Numbered from the stretch's first letter, positions 26,063-36,196 are shown. The stretch is DNA of 64,000 nucleotides from Mesorhizobium tamadayense (GCF_003863365.1 NZ_RQXT01000010.1:1-64000); one strand, 5' to 3'. Notes: a model not told the origin generated them from the letters alone. Program-made: numbers and translations.

Positions 26063-27628
26063 ATGAGCGAAGCAGGAACCGAATCACGCAGCAACGCCAC
26101 CGAATATACGGTGAGCGAGATTTCCGGCGCGCTGAAGCGCACGGTCGAGGACGCCTTCGGCAATGTGCGGGTGCGCGGCGAGATTTCCGGCTATCGCGGT
26201 CCGCACTCCTCCGGCCACGCCTATTTCGCCCTGAAGGACGACCGCGCGCGGCTCGACGCCGTGGTCTGGAAGACCACGATGAGCCGCCTGAAATTCCGCC
26301 CCGAGGAAGGGATGGAGGTAATCGCCACCGGCAGGCTGACGACCTATCCGGGAAAATCCAACTACCAGATCGTCATCGACAATCTGGAGCCGGCGGGCGC
26401 CGGCGCGCTGATGGCGCTGCTGGAGGAACGCAAGCGCCGGCTGCAAGCGGAAGGCCTGTTCGATTCCGGCCGCAAGCGGCGCCTGCCGTTCATGCCGAAG
26501 GTCATCGGCGTCGTGACGTCGCCGACAGGCTCGGTGATCCGCGACATCATCCATCGCATCAAGGACCGGTTTCCGCTCACTGTGCTGGTCTGGCCGGTGA
26601 GGGTCCAGGGCGAGACGACGGCCAGGGAAGTGACCGCAGCCGTCAACGGCTTCAACGCGCTTACCTGGGACGGCGCCATCCGCCAGCCCGATCTTCTGAT
26701 TGTGGCGCGCGGCGGCGGCAGCCTCGAGGACCTTTGGGGCTTCAACGACGAAGGGCTGGCGCGCGCCGTCGCGGCCTCGCGCATTCCGGTGATCTCGGCC
26801 GTCGGCCATGAAACGGACTGGACGCTGATCGACTTCGTCGCCGACATGCGCGCGCCGACGCCGACGGGCGCCGCCGAGATCGCGGTGCCGGTCAAGGCCG
26901 AGCTCGAGGCCACGCTGGCAAGTCTCGGCGCGCGGCTCAATGCCTGCGCCTCGCGGCATCTCGATCGCAAGCGCCAGGCGGTGCGCGCCGCGGCGCGCGC
27001 GCTCCCCTCGCCCGACCAGTTGCTGGCGCTGCCGCGCCGCCGCTTCGACGAGGCGACGAGCCGGCTCAGCCGTGGCCTGACAGTGAGCATCGAGCGCAAG
27101 CGCGCGAGGCTGGGCGGGCAGCGGCTGACGCCGGCGACCTTGTCGCGCCGCCTCAACGAGACGCGCACCCTGACGGGCCGCGACATTGCCCGCGCACGCG
27201 CCGCCTTCTTCGCCATCGTGCGTGAGCGGCGAGCGCGCTTTCAGCGTACGTCGGCGAGACTGTCGCCGGCACCGATCGCCAGGCGGCAGAAAGCTCAGGC
27301 CGATGCGCTGGCCGGATTGACACGAAGGCAGGACCAGGCGCTGGCGCGGCAGATCGACAGGCTGCGTGCGGCGCTGACCCAGGCCGACCGGCTGCTCGCC
27401 ACGCTGTCGCATAAGGCAGTGCTGGCGCGCGGCTTCGCGCTGGTCAAGGATGCCGACGGCGCCGTCATCAAGCGGGTGGCTGAGCTGGCGCCGGGTGCCG
27501 CGCTGCAGCTGGAATTCGCCGACGGCAATGCCGAGGCCATCGCCACCAGCGGCGGGGCGCGGCCGAAGCTCGCCGCCAAGCACCCGGCCAAGACCAAGGA
27601 GCCTGGCAACCAGGGCTCGCTATTCTGA
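26063..27628 (+). CDS. xseA: Exodeoxyribonuclease VII large subunit (XseA)
   Basis: Catalytic subunit of exonuclease VII, which degrades single-stranded DNA to oligonucleotides. The 521-residue protein has an OB-fold N-domain (residues ~12-110, [27 protein letters not shown]). The catalytic core has [33 protein letters not shown] and [17 protein letters not shown], followed by a long Arg/Ala-rich coiled coil and a C-terminal beta element ([14 protein letters not shown]). The small subunit is not nearby. The stop overlaps the ribosome site of the peptidase gene, so the two are probably co-transcribed. Confidence 0.95.
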   Translation: MSEAGTESRSNATEYTVSEISGALKRTVEDAFGNVRVRGEISGYRGPHSSGHAYFALKDDRARLDAVVWKTTMSRLKFRPEEGMEVIATGRLTTYPGKSNYQIVIDNLEPAGAGALMALLEERKRRLQAEGLFDSGRKRRLPFMPKVIGVVTSPTGSVIRDIIHRIKDRFPLTVLVWPVRVQGETTAREVTAAVNGFNALTWDGAIRQPDLLIVARGGGSLEDLWGFNDEGLARAVAASRIPVISAVGHETDWTLIDFVADMRAPTPTGAAEIAVPVKAELEATLASLGARLNACASRHLDRKRQAVRAAARALPSPDQLLALPRRRFDEATSRLSRGLTVSIERKRARLGGQRLTPATLSRRLNETRTLTGRDIARARAAFFAIVRERRARFQRTSARLSPAPIARRQKAQADALAGLTRRQDQALARQIDRLRAALTQADRLLATLSHKAVLARGFALVKDADGAVIKRVAELAPGAALQLEFADGNAEAIATSGGARPKLAAKHPAKTKEPGNQGSLF

Positions 27629-27635
27629 GGACGGG

Positions 27636-28754
27636 ATGAGCACCGACAACCCACATCTTCGCACGCTATCGGGCAAGCCGCGCCTGCGCTCGTTCAACAT
27701 CGCATTGGACGGCACGCCCGGCCGCTTCAACGCCATCACCGACGTGCCGGGTGTTGCGGTCGGCTACACGACGCTGATTGCCGGCGACGGCCCGCTCCAG
27801 GTCGGCACCGGCCCGGTGCGCACCGGCGTGACCGCTATCTTGCCCAGGCCGCGAGGCGAGCTTGCAACGCCGGTGTTTGCCGGCATGTTCAGCCAGAACG
27901 GCAATGGCGAGTTGACCGGCGCGCACATCATCGAGGAGACCGGCGCCTTCAACCTGCCGGTCACCATCACCAACACGCATTCCTGCGGCCTCACCCGCGA
28001 CGGCACGCTGCGCTGGATGAGCCAAGTGCTGCCGGCGGCGCTCGACAGCGCCTGGGGCCTGCCGGTGGCGGCGGAGACCTATGACGGCTTCCTCAACGAC
28101 ATCAACGGCCATCATGTGAGCTTCGACCATGTCGTCGCCGCGCTCGACAGTGCTGTCGGCGGCGCCATGGAGGAAGGCAGCGTCGGCGGCGGCACCGGCA
28201 TGATCTCGTTCGGCTTCAAGGCCGGGTCCGGCACCGCCTCGCGCATCGTCGATTGGCAGGACAGCCGCTACACGCTCGGCGTGTTCGTGCAGGCCAATTT
28301 CGGCAGGCGGCATAATTTCACCGTTCGCGGCCGTCGCGTCGGACCGGAGCTGGTTGAGCCGGCGATCTGCGAAGCCACGCCGCGCGCCGAAAAGGGCTCG
28401 ATCATCGCCGTGGTCGCCACCGACGCGCCGTTCCTGCCGCACCAGATGAAGCGGCTGGCCAGGCGGGTGCCGCTCGGCATCGCCATAACCGGCGGCTACG
28501 GCTACCACAGCTCGGGCGACATTTTTCTCGCCTTCTCGACCGCCAATCCCGAGGCCGCGCTGGGGGCTTCAGGTCGTGTCGCGCGCGCGGAGTTCATCCC
28601 GGATGTCGATATCGATCCGTTCTTCGATGCTGTCGTGCAAGGAGTGGAGGAGGCGATCCTCAACGCGCTGGTCGCCAATGAGGACATGACCGGGCGCGAC
28701 GGCAATTTCGTGCCGGCGCTGCCAAAGGAATGGCTGAAGAATAGGTTCGGCTAA
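27636..28754 (+). CDS. P1 family (DmpA/BapA-type) aminopeptidase
   Basis: N-terminal-nucleophile peptidase of the DmpA family (MEROPS S58 / P1), 372 residues. These enzymes self-cleave before a Ser, which becomes the N-terminal catalytic nucleophile of the beta chain. Here the site is Gly254-Ser255 in EKGSIIAVVATDAPFLPHQ, aligned with the known DmpA cleavage position; GSVGGGTGMISFG and NTHSCGLTRDG are further family motifs. I chose ATG 27636, with GAGGACGGG overlapping the xseA stop. Substrates are likely D- or beta-amino-acid peptides or amides; no signal peptide, so cytoplasmic. Confidence 0.93.
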   Translation: MSTDNPHLRTLSGKPRLRSFNIALDGTPGRFNAITDVPGVAVGYTTLIAGDGPLQVGTGPVRTGVTAILPRPRGELATPVFAGMFSQNGNGELTGAHIIEETGAFNLPVTITNTHSCGLTRDGTLRWMSQVLPAALDSAWGLPVAAETYDGFLNDINGHHVSFDHVVAALDSAVGGAMEEGSVGGGTGMISFGFKAGSGTASRIVDWQDSRYTLGVFVQANFGRRHNFTVRGRRVGPELVEPAICEATPRAEKGSIIAVVATDAPFLPHQMKRLARRVPLGIAITGGYGYHSSGDIFLAFSTANPEAALGASGRVARAEFIPDVDIDPFFDAVVQGVEEAILNALVANEDMTGRDGNFVPALPKEWLKNRFG

Positions 28755-28881
28755 TTCGGAGGCGCAGAAGTTCTGATAGGTCGAATGTGGGTCGCATCCC
28801 TTGGCGATTAGCCGAAACGTCCCCACCATCGTCATCCTTGGGCGAAGTTGGGAAAAGACGCGCCCGGCCAGCGCAGATATT

Positions 28882-29130
28882 CTACGACTTGTCGGCCTTC
28901 GTTTCGCGCTCGCTCTCTTCGGCGACTTCCTCAAGCCGCGAGGCGATCAGCTCCTGGATGTCGCCGACTTCTTCCTGAATGTCTTCCAGAAGGATGCCTT
29001 CCTCGGCGGCCTTGGCGCAGCACTCCTTGGCGAGGGTTTCGGCCTGCTTCTCGATCTTGGCCGGCGAATGCTGGCATTGGACCTTCTCGCCGATCCATCC
29101 GCGCAAGAACTCGATCGCGTGTTCGCTCAT
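28882..29130 (-). CDS. DUF768-like small protein
   Basis: An 82-residue acidic helical protein starting MSEHAIEFLRGWIGEKV, with two cysteines side by side (AKECCAKAAEEGI) and a long Glu-rich C-terminal helix (DIQEEVGDIQELIASRLEEV). This matches my recollection of DUF768, a family almost confined to Mesorhizobium. GGGAAG precedes the ATG. Function is unknown; no operon partner. Confidence 0.75.
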   Translation of the reverse strand: MSEHAIEFLRGWIGEKVQCQHSPAKIEKQAETLAKECCAKAAEEGILLEDIQEEVGDIQELIASRLEEVAEESERETKADKS

Positions 29131-29691
29131 ACTGCTTCTTCCCTAGCGGCAATGCCGGTTGGTAGTCATGAACGCCCCCATCCCGCTAAAGGATGCATGC
29201 TCCATTCGAGCCGAGTCGGCCTCGACGGGCAAGATGCCTTGCCCAGGTCCGCACAGCCGAAGGAGTGGAAAGGTTCGAGGAGCACGTTCAGATCGTTGGG
29301 GATGATGATGCTTGGCCAGGACCGTCAAAGATCCGCTCTGTTGTTTCTGCTTGCTTTTTCCCGGCTTTTCAGACCGATTTCCGTCACAACACGCAACGCA
29401 TTCACGGCGATCTCGCAGGCGCGCCATAGGGGCGAGAAACCGAAAGCCGCCGGTATATAGTGATATCCCCACGCAATGTCGACTCCGCTCGCCGTCCTGC
29501 TACTTTCCGCCGCGTCAGCCGGAGCAGGCAACCGTCGGACAACAAACACATCGTCGCGTCGTCAGGCACAGACGCGATGGCGTCATTGGCCCTTGAACGC
29601 TCAAGCGGGAGACGCGTAACATCGCACCGCTCACACTTGAGTCTGTTTCATTCGTCCGGGCTAATGTCCGGATCTGTTTGGATATTTCCCT
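29131..29691. other. Gene-free stretch before the ABC exporter
   Basis: About 560 bases with no convincing gene. Minus-strand frames at 29143-29472 and 29325-29549 lack ribosome sites and recognisable content. No strong hairpin or repeat was seen. The promoter of the DUF768 gene and that of the ABC operon must lie here, but I cannot place boxes with confidence. Confidence 0.5.
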
Positions 29692-31554
29692 TTGCATACG
29701 GATGCAAACAGCAGCGCGCCGGAGCGCGGCAAATCCTTTGCCCACGTGGCGGAAGCCTCTTGGGGAAAGGGTCTCAGCACCCTGCTCCGTATCATGCGCA
29801 TGACACTGCGCCATCCCTGGCAGGTGGCGATCACCATCGTTTCGACCTTCATTGCCGCGACGCTGCAGCTTCTCATTCCACGCTTGCTGGGGCGCGCCAT
29901 CGATCAGGCGCAAGGCGTGATGGCTGAGAGTGCCGGCACTGCCGCGCAGCACGCGCTTTGGAACACCGCCCTGACGCTGCTGGTCGTCAGCGTGCTGCGC
30001 GGCCTCTTCACCATGGCGCAGAACTACTATGGCGAGGCCGTCGGCCATCAGACCGGCTATGAGCTGCGCCTGGCTTTCTACGAGAAGATCCAGCGCCTGA
30101 GCTTTGCCTTCCACGACCGGGTCCACACCGGCGATCTGATCACGCTCGGACTGCTCGATCTCGACGGCGTGCGCATGTTCTTTTCCACCGGCGTCTTGCG
30201 CGTGGTCCTGCTCGGCGTGCTGATCGGCGTCGGCGCCTATCTGCTGATCAGCACGGATCTCGCGCTCGGGCTGCTCAGCCTGAGCTTCGTGCCGTTCGTC
30301 GCCTGGCGATCCTCCGTCACCCAGTTGAGACTGCGCAGCACCTGGCTGACCCTGCAACAGCGACTATCGGTGCTGAGCCGGGTCATGGACGAGAACCTCG
30401 GCGGCATCCGCGTCGTGCGCGCTTTCGCGGCGCAACGCCATGAGCTGGAGAAATTCGACCGCGCCAAACGCGATGCGCTGGACCTCGCCAAGGAGCGCGT
30501 CGATATCCGCGTCAGCAACACCAGCGCCATGAACTTCTCGTTCCTGGCGGCCATGGGCCTCGTGCTCTGGTTCGGCGGCCAGAAGGTGATGTCGGGTCAA
30601 ATCAGTGTCGGAACCCTGGCACAGTTCCTCACTTTCATGACCATCCTGCAGATGCCGGTGCGCCAGCTCGGCCTGATGGTCAACTCGTTCGCACGCGCCT
30701 CGACCTGCGGCACGCGGCTGTTCGAGCTGCTCGACACCGAGCTCGACATCAAGGACGCGCCGGGCGCCAGGGAACTCGTCGTCACCGAAGGCGTGCTGCG
30801 CTTCGAGAATGTCGGCTTCCATTATGCGGGTTCAGGCGGCCGGCCAACGCTTTCCGGCATTTCCTTCGAAGCAAGGCCTGGCCAGACGATCGGCATTGTC
30901 GGCGCGCCGGGCAGCGGCAAATCGACCATCGCGCATTTGATCCCGCGTTTCTACGATGTGAGCTCGGGCACTATCGACATCGACGGCCAGGACATCCGGG
31001 AAGTCACGCTGCAATCGTTGCGCAAGGCGGTGGGCGTCGTGCAGCAGGACGCGTTCCTGTTCACGACCTCGATCGAGAACAACATTGCCTACGGCAACCC
31101 CTGGGCGCGCGAGACCCGCATCGGCCAGGCCGCCGAGTATGCCCAGCTGCACAACTACATCATCGGACTTCCAGCCGGCTACATCACGATCGTCGGCGAA
31201 CGCGGCGCGTCGCTCTCCGGCGGCCAGCGGCAGCGCCTGACCATCGCCCGCACCCTGATGCTGCGGCCTTCGGTGCTGGTCTTCGACGATTCCACCGCGG
31301 CCATCGATGCCGGCACCGAACAGCGCATCCGGGCGGCGATGAAGCGCTTCGCCAAGGATCGCGTGACGCTCATTATCTCGCACCGGCTGAGCTCGCTGAT
31401 GCATGCCGACCAGATCCTGTTCATGGAGGGCGGCAGGATTGTCGAGCGCGGCACGCATGAGGAGCTGCTGGCCTTGGGCGGACGCTACCGCGCGCTCTAC
31501 GACCTGCAGCTGCGGCCCGACGATGACAGGCCCGCCGCACTTGGAGCCGCGTGA
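29692..31554 (+). CDS. ABC exporter half-transporter, degenerate ATP-site subunit
   Basis: ABCB-type half-transporter of 620 residues: an ABC transmembrane domain (residues ~35-330, six helices) and a nucleotide-binding domain. The NBD has Walker A (VGAPGSGKST, about 402-411), signature LSGGQRQR (~508) and Walker B VLVFDDSTAAID (~528-539). In Walker B the catalytic Glu is replaced by Asp, the hallmark of the degenerate site in heterodimeric exporters (TM287/288, BmrCD, LmrCD). It starts with TTG at 29692 without a clear ribosome site; later starts are possible. It overlaps the partner gene at its stop. Confidence 0.92.
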   Translation: MHTDANSSAPERGKSFAHVAEASWGKGLSTLLRIMRMTLRHPWQVAITIVSTFIAATLQLLIPRLLGRAIDQAQGVMAESAGTAAQHALWNTALTLLVVSVLRGLFTMAQNYYGEAVGHQTGYELRLAFYEKIQRLSFAFHDRVHTGDLITLGLLDLDGVRMFFSTGVLRVVLLGVLIGVGAYLLISTDLALGLLSLSFVPFVAWRSSVTQLRLRSTWLTLQQRLSVLSRVMDENLGGIRVVRAFAAQRHELEKFDRAKRDALDLAKERVDIRVSNTSAMNFSFLAAMGLVLWFGGQKVMSGQISVGTLAQFLTFMTILQMPVRQLGLMVNSFARASTCGTRLFELLDTELDIKDAPGARELVVTEGVLRFENVGFHYAGSGGRPTLSGISFEARPGQTIGIVGAPGSGKSTIAHLIPRFYDVSSGTIDIDGQDIREVTLQSLRKAVGVVQQDAFLFTTSIENNIAYGNPWARETRIGQAAEYAQLHNYIIGLPAGYITIVGERGASLSGGQRQRLTIARTLMLRPSVLVFDDSTAAIDAGTEQRIRAAMKRFAKDRVTLIISHRLSSLMHADQILFMEGGRIVERGTHEELLALGGRYRALYDLQLRPDDDRPAALGAA

Positions 31555-33446
31555 TGTCTGACCCGCGCGACGACGAGAAGGAAGACACCAGCGGGCGACC
31601 GGCAAAGGCGGTCGTCGGCTCGCATCGCGATGAGGAAGAGGTTTTCGGCAAGGCCTACGATCGGCGCATCGTGCGGCGCATCTGGAGTTTCGTGCGGCCA
31701 TACCGGACCCGGATTTTCATCTCGGTCGCCGCGGTGCTGGCGTTCACGCTGACGCAATTGGCGATCCCGCTGATCATCCGCTATGCCATCGACCACGGCA
31801 TGGCGACGGGCAGGCTGGACCGGTCGGTGATGGCCTGGGCGACCGTTGCTTTCGCGGCAGTCATCCTTGTGAACTACGCGGCCAGCTATGTTCAGGAGAG
31901 AGTCGTCGGCAAGGTGGCCGAGAATGTGCTCTCCGACCTGCGCCGCGCCATGTTCGGCCATCTGCAGCGGGTCTCGTTGAGCTTCATGGACAAGACCGAG
32001 GTCGGCCGGCTGATGTCGCGCCTGCAGGGCGACGTCAATTCGATGCAGGAATTCCTCGAAACCTCGGTCATGTCGGTGGGCGACATCGTCTTGCTGTTGG
32101 GCATCGTCAGCGTGCTGCTCTGGCTCGATTTCCGGCTCGGCCTGCTGACGCTGTCGACCATGCCTATGCTGTTCATCGTTCGCCTGTTCTGGCTGCCGCG
32201 CGCCAAGGTCGCCTTCATGGCCGCGCATGAAACCAACTCGATCGCCAACGGGGCGCTGGCCGAAGGCATTCACGGCGTGCGCACCGTGCAAAGCCTCGAG
32301 CGCCAGCACGTCAATTTTGAGCTCTATGACGAGAAGGTGCTGGCCAATCTCAATGCCCATCTGAGGTCGGCCAAATACGCGCAGGTGATGGTGCCGATCG
32401 TCGACACGCTGACCGGTATCGCCATGGCGACCGTCATCGTCGTCGGCGGTTCGATGGTGCTGTCGCACGGCCTCGACGTCGGCGTCATGGTGGCGTTCCT
32501 GTTCTACATCCAGCGCTTCTTCGATCCGATCCGCTCGCTCACCATGCAGTACAGCGTCATGCAGCGCGCCATGGCCTCGGGACAGCGCATCTCCGAAGTG
32601 CTCGACGTGCCGGTGGACGTTGCCGACAGGCAAGGCGCGGTGGCGCTGTCGCGCGACATGGACGGCTCGGTCGAGTTCAGGAACGTCACCTTCGGCTACC
32701 GGCAGAACCAGCCGGTGCTGAAGAATGTCAGCTTCCGCGTCAATCCGGGCGAAACGGTAGCGCTTGTCGGCCCGACCGGCTCGGGCAAGTCGAGCTCCAT
32801 GGCGCTGGCGCACCGCTTCTACGACGTTTGGGCGGGTCAGGTGCTGGTCGGCGGGCACGATGTGCGCGACCTGACGCAGGATTCGCTCGGCGAACAGATG
32901 GCGATGGTCCTGCAGGAGCCGTTCCTGTTTTCCGGAACGGTGCTGGAGAACATCCGCTACCACAAGACCGGAGCAACCCGCGAGCAGGTGGTCCGCGCCG
33001 CGAAGGCTGTCGGCGCGCACGACTTCATCGAACAGTTGCCTGACGGCTATGACACCGAGCTCGAGCAGCGCGGCGGCAATCTCTCGCTCGGCCAGCGGCA
33101 GTTGATCAGCTTCGCGCGGGCGCTGGTGGCCGACGCCAGGATCCTTGTGCTCGACGAGGCCACGGCCAGCATCGATTCCTACACCGAGATGCTGATCCAG
33201 AAGGCGCTGGTAAAACTGCTGGAAGGCCGGACCGGCCTGGTCATCGCCCACCGGCTGGCCACCATCCGCGGCGCCGACCGCATCATCGTGCTGCAGAACG
33301 GCGAGATCGTCGAAAGCGGCAACCACGAGCAATTGATGCAACGAAAAGGCCTCTACGCCCGCCTCTACAACATGAACTACGCCTCGTTCGACGACATTTC
33401 CGAGGAGGAGATGGGAATGGACGCCGCGGCCGGCAAAGCGACGTGA
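31554..33446 (+). CDS. ABC exporter half-transporter, canonical ATP-site subunit
   Basis: Partner ABCB-type half-transporter, 630 residues, with a transmembrane domain (~45-345) and an NBD. Walker A is VGPTGSGKSSS (~404) and Walker B LVLDEATASID has the catalytic Glu, while the signature is altered to LSLGQRQL (~510). In the heterodimer this gives one consensus site (this Walker A/B with the partner LSGGQ) and one degenerate site. ATG 31554 overlaps the upstream stop as TGATG; GTG 31551 is the alternative. The substrate is unknown; multidrug or lipid-like compounds are typical for the family. Confidence 0.92.
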   Translation: MSDPRDDEKEDTSGRPAKAVVGSHRDEEEVFGKAYDRRIVRRIWSFVRPYRTRIFISVAAVLAFTLTQLAIPLIIRYAIDHGMATGRLDRSVMAWATVAFAAVILVNYAASYVQERVVGKVAENVLSDLRRAMFGHLQRVSLSFMDKTEVGRLMSRLQGDVNSMQEFLETSVMSVGDIVLLLGIVSVLLWLDFRLGLLTLSTMPMLFIVRLFWLPRAKVAFMAAHETNSIANGALAEGIHGVRTVQSLERQHVNFELYDEKVLANLNAHLRSAKYAQVMVPIVDTLTGIAMATVIVVGGSMVLSHGLDVGVMVAFLFYIQRFFDPIRSLTMQYSVMQRAMASGQRISEVLDVPVDVADRQGAVALSRDMDGSVEFRNVTFGYRQNQPVLKNVSFRVNPGETVALVGPTGSGKSSSMALAHRFYDVWAGQVLVGGHDVRDLTQDSLGEQMAMVLQEPFLFSGTVLENIRYHKTGATREQVVRAAKAVGAHDFIEQLPDGYDTELEQRGGNLSLGQRQLISFARALVADARILVLDEATASIDSYTEMLIQKALVKLLEGRTGLVIAHRLATIRGADRIIVLQNGEIVESGNHEQLMQRKGLYARLYNMNYASFDDISEEEMGMDAAAGKAT

Positions 33447-33459
33447 CCGTCCAGGAAAT

Positions 33460-33479
33460 CGACGGTACCGTTCGCTGGG
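33460..33479 (+). repeat. Distal copy of tRNA-His 3' end (att-like direct repeat)
   Basis: These 20 bases match 39688-39707 in the same orientation at 18 of 20 positions; core GGTACCGTT-n-GCTGGG at 33464-33479. The other copy is the CCA end through T-arm of tRNA-His. The repeat lies 14 bases after the ABC exporter stop, where codon use and GC change. This is the pattern left by integration at a tRNA 3' end. Confidence 0.65.
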
Positions 33480-33589
33480 CTTTTGTCTTGTTTTTGTTTG
33501 ATTTTTCTGTCCCGACAGCGCATTTGAATCGCCACAAACCCGTTGCATAACCTCCCTGCCAGCTGCAGCGACGAAGCTCAGTCGCAGCC

Positions 33590-34510
33590 TCAGAACCGGC
33601 TGGAACGCTCTTCAGGTTGAGGCGACTTCAGACCGTGGCAAGAGCATTCGGGGTCGGCAGGAAGTCGTGCGGCGGTCTTCAGCGCGACCAGTGAGGCCGT
33701 CATGGAGAGCGTCGGCAAGATGTCCTCCTGCAACAATTTCTGGCGGTTTCGGTCCATATAGTCGTTGAAGCCTGCCGTTACGAACGCGCATGGCACGAAA
33801 CATGCGCCAATTTCGCGCGACAAGGTAGCCTCAGGGGCTATCGAATGGTTGAGTACATCTGCCCCCATGCCCCGATACGCCAAGGCTTCGGCTGGGGTTG
33901 TCAGTCGCGGCCCATAACAATGGGCAGCCACCAACTGCTGTTCGATGCCATGAACGCGGCATTCGGCCGGCCAATGACGGCGGGCCGTTTCGACCAGAAC
34001 CGCCGCACATCTTGGACATACGATCTGCTTGCCCGAGCAATCAAAGCTCTGGCGGTCGGGAAGCAGTGAAAAAGGGGTCTGCGTGAGTTCGATGATATCG
34101 GCGGTCACCACCATGTCTCCGGGCTGGATCGCCTTGTTGACGGCGCCAACGGTCGAGCAGGCGAGGACTTGTCTTACACCCGCCTTCATCAATACCCAGA
34201 ACGCGCGGCGGTGGCAGGAATGGTCGATACGGTCGCGGGGATTGCCGTGCGAATACATGCACAACGCACGTTTCGTTCTACCTTCGGCGGTAATCGACGC
34301 ATCGAACTCGAGCAGCTTCCAGTTGTCGGTGCGACCGAAAGGCGTTTCAAAACTCATGTCGCGCCGCAACGTGCGCACACCGTCGAATCCGACATCTTCC
34401 GGGAAGGCAAGCCCCCAGTTTGCTGACCCGGTGATGATGGCCAATCCTACCTGAGGTATGTCCGTTGATGGAACCGCCGGAGCACCGGCTGCGTGACGAT
34501 TTGTAGGCAT
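33590..34510 (-). CDS. MTA/purine nucleoside phosphorylase-like enzyme
   Basis: A 306-residue protein of the PNP/MTAP (family 2 nucleoside phosphorylase) fold. It has an N-terminal GLAIITGSANWGL strand-loop, YSHGNPRDRIDHSCHRRA (the family's HG-G-H-x-xPH-x-N-R phosphate/ribose region, altered), LACSTVGAVNKAIQPGDMVV, and a C-terminal MGADVLNHSIAPEATLSREI segment. Known members cleave methylthioadenosine or purine nucleosides with phosphate; this one is divergent and its substrate is open. I chose ATG 34510 (MPTNRHAAG); the frame continues upstream to 34582 into potC-like coding. It is last in the island operon, 14 bases after the permease gene, so its substrate is probably what the transporter brings in. 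Confidence 0.78.
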   Translation of the reverse strand: MPTNRHAAGAPAVPSTDIPQVGLAIITGSANWGLAFPEDVGFDGVRTLRRDMSFETPFGRTDNWKLLEFDASITAEGRTKRALCMYSHGNPRDRIDHSCHRRAFWVLMKAGVRQVLACSTVGAVNKAIQPGDMVVTADIIELTQTPFSLLPDRQSFDCSGKQIVCPRCAAVLVETARRHWPAECRVHGIEQQLVAAHCYGPRLTTPAEALAYRGMGADVLNHSIAPEATLSREIGACFVPCAFVTAGFNDYMDRNRQKLLQEDILPTLSMTASLVALKTAARLPADPECSCHGLKSPQPEERSSRF

Positions 34511-34524
34511 GTTTCCAGTCTCGG

Positions 34525-35328
34525 TCAGGATTTTTGGCGTAAGGTCACGATTAAGACGACGACCACAACAATAGCGGTCCACAATGTCGAGATCGCCGCA
34601 ATGGTCGGATCGATCTGATCGCGCAGTGACAGGAACATGAGCTTCGGCATCGTGCTGTTGCGACCACTTGAGATGAAGATCGAAATCACAGACTCATCGA
34701 GCGACGTCAGGAACGCCATCAATGTCGCCGACAACAAACTGAGCTGAAGTTGCGGAACAATTATTCCGCCAATAGCTCTGGCCCAGTTCGCACCGAGGCT
34801 ACGAGCCGCCTGAACCTGGTTCCAGTCAAAGCGAGCCAAGGCGGGCAACAACACAATGCACGCCACCGGAACGGCCAGCACTACATGTCCGACCAGCACA
34901 CCGAACAAAGTTCCGACTAAACGTTGTGCCGCCAGCACAAAAAAGAGGCCGATCGCAAGTAGGATTCCTGGGGTGATCGAGGGGGTGAGCAAGATGCTCT
35001 GGATAGTCGTTGCGGTCTTCCCGCCTAGCCGATTCATTGAGATGCAGGCAAGGAGCGCAAAAGGCACCGCGATCAGCGCCGTCAATGTCCCAAGGATCAG
35101 GCTCGTCCTGAGTGCAGCCATCCACGTTGCCGAGCCGAAGAAGTTCTCGTACCAACGCAACGAGTACGCGTTCGGCGGAAACTCGAGGAGATTCGACGCC
35201 GAGAAGGACAGCGGCACCACCACGAGCGTCGGCAACATCAGAAATGCCATTGCAAGAGCAGCAAAGCTCCAGAGGAGAATGCGGGCTAGTGTGTTGTGCG
35301 GATAGGCCTCAAGCATGGGGGGCATCAA
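34525..35328 (-). CDS. ABC importer permease, PotC-like
   Basis: Inner-membrane permease of 267 residues with six predicted helices and the binding-protein-dependent transport EAA-type loop (ARSLGANWARAIGGIIVPQL). Residues ~60-260 form the BPD_transp_1 domain. It overlaps the upstream permease gene by 20 bases. GC is low here (about 52% in 34681-34740 by hand count). The transporter resembles spermidine/putrescine and iron types in architecture, but substrate cannot be told from the permease. Confidence 0.9.
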   Translation of the reverse strand: MMPPMLEAYPHNTLARILLWSFAALAMAFLMLPTLVVVPLSFSASNLLEFPPNAYSLRWYENFFGSATWMAALRTSLILGTLTALIAVPFALLACISMNRLGGKTATTIQSILLTPSITPGILLAIGLFFVLAAQRLVGTLFGVLVGHVVLAVPVACIVLLPALARFDWNQVQAARSLGANWARAIGGIIVPQLQLSLLSATLMAFLTSLDESVISIFISSGRNSTMPKLMFLSLRDQIDPTIAAISTLWTAIVVVVVLIVTLRQKS

Positions 35329-36196
35329 CTGTGTTCTGGGCCAGCAGGCGCCGAGCCGCCAGCAACATCACACCTATCAGCGCCATCAGAACGAGGAGCA
35401 GAATGCCCAAGACGCTCGCCGACCCCCAATCCTGAAAGGTCGTTAGCGTACGCTCGATCCGGGTAGAGAGAGGATTTACCCTGCCGCCGCCAAGCACCGC
35501 CGGCGTGATGAAGAAACCTATCGTGTAGATGAGAACGATGATCGAACCCGAGAAGATGCCGCCCGCCGAAAGTGGCATTATGACGGTGCGGATGACCTGC
35601 CCGAGTGTGGCTCCCATGCTCGCTCCCGCGCGAATGAGGTTTGGGTCGATATCGCGCATCGCGGCATAAACGGGCAGCAGAAAGAGCGGCAGCATGTAGT
35701 GAACCATGCCGATGAGCGTTCCCGTGAAGTTATAGACCAGCGGCAAAGGCTCCGCTGTCAGGCCCGAACCAGTCAAAGCCGCGTTGATCAGGCCATCACG
35801 CCGCAAGAGCACGAGCCAGCCATAAGTGCGCACCAGGATAGCGGTCCACAATGGCAGCATGACGAAGGCCATCAGTACGTTGGCCACCCTTGGTCTGGCG
35901 CTGGCCAAAGCGAGTGCCAGCGGGGTGCCGAGAAGAATGCAGATCGCCAGCGTGCCGAGGGACAGTTCAAGGGTTGTGACGAGCGCCGACCATGTCAGTC
36001 CGCTCGAAAGGACCTTCTGGTAATTGCCGACGGTGTACTCACCCCCGGTGGTCAGGAAGGATTGCCGGATGATCCAAAGGATGGGCAGTATCGCCGCCAG
36101 CCCAACGATGAAAAGCGCCGGGAGCGAAAGCGAAAGGAAGAACCGCCGCTCGCGTCGCGCATCTGCGGCGAGCGCAGTATCCACAGTGACGGTCAC
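35309..36196 (-). CDS. ABC importer permease, PotB-like
   Basis: Permease of 295 residues with six helices; the EAA-type loop is IRAGASMGATLGQVIRTVIMPL. It starts with GTG at 36196, which overlaps the ATPase-gene stop as GTGA, so translation is coupled. It forms a heterodimer with the PotC-like permease. A weakly charged N-terminal tail (ADARRERR) precedes the first helix. Confidence 0.9.
   Translation of the reverse strand: MTVTVDTALAADARRERRFFLSLSLPALFIVGLAAILPILWIIRQSFLTTGGEYTVGNYQKVLSSGLTWSALVTTLELSLGTLAICILLGTPLALALASARPRVANVLMAFVMLPLWTAILVRTYGWLVLLRRDGLINAALTGSGLTAEPLPLVYNFTGTLIGMVHYMLPLFLLPVYAAMRDIDPNLIRAGASMGATLGQVIRTVIMPLSAGGIFSGSIIVLIYTIGFFITPAVLGGGRVNPLSTRIERTLTTFQDWGSASVLGILLLVLMALIGVMLLAARRLLAQNTVDAPHA

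Noticed and set aside
29143-29549. Two small minus-strand frames upstream of the ABC exporter
   Set aside because: No ribosome site, mutually overlapping, no recognisable content.
29692-31554. Loss-of-function reading of the altered Walker B (FDD) in the first ABC subunit
   Set aside because: The partner gene supplies the canonical site; this is the normal design of heterodimeric exporters, not a pseudogene.
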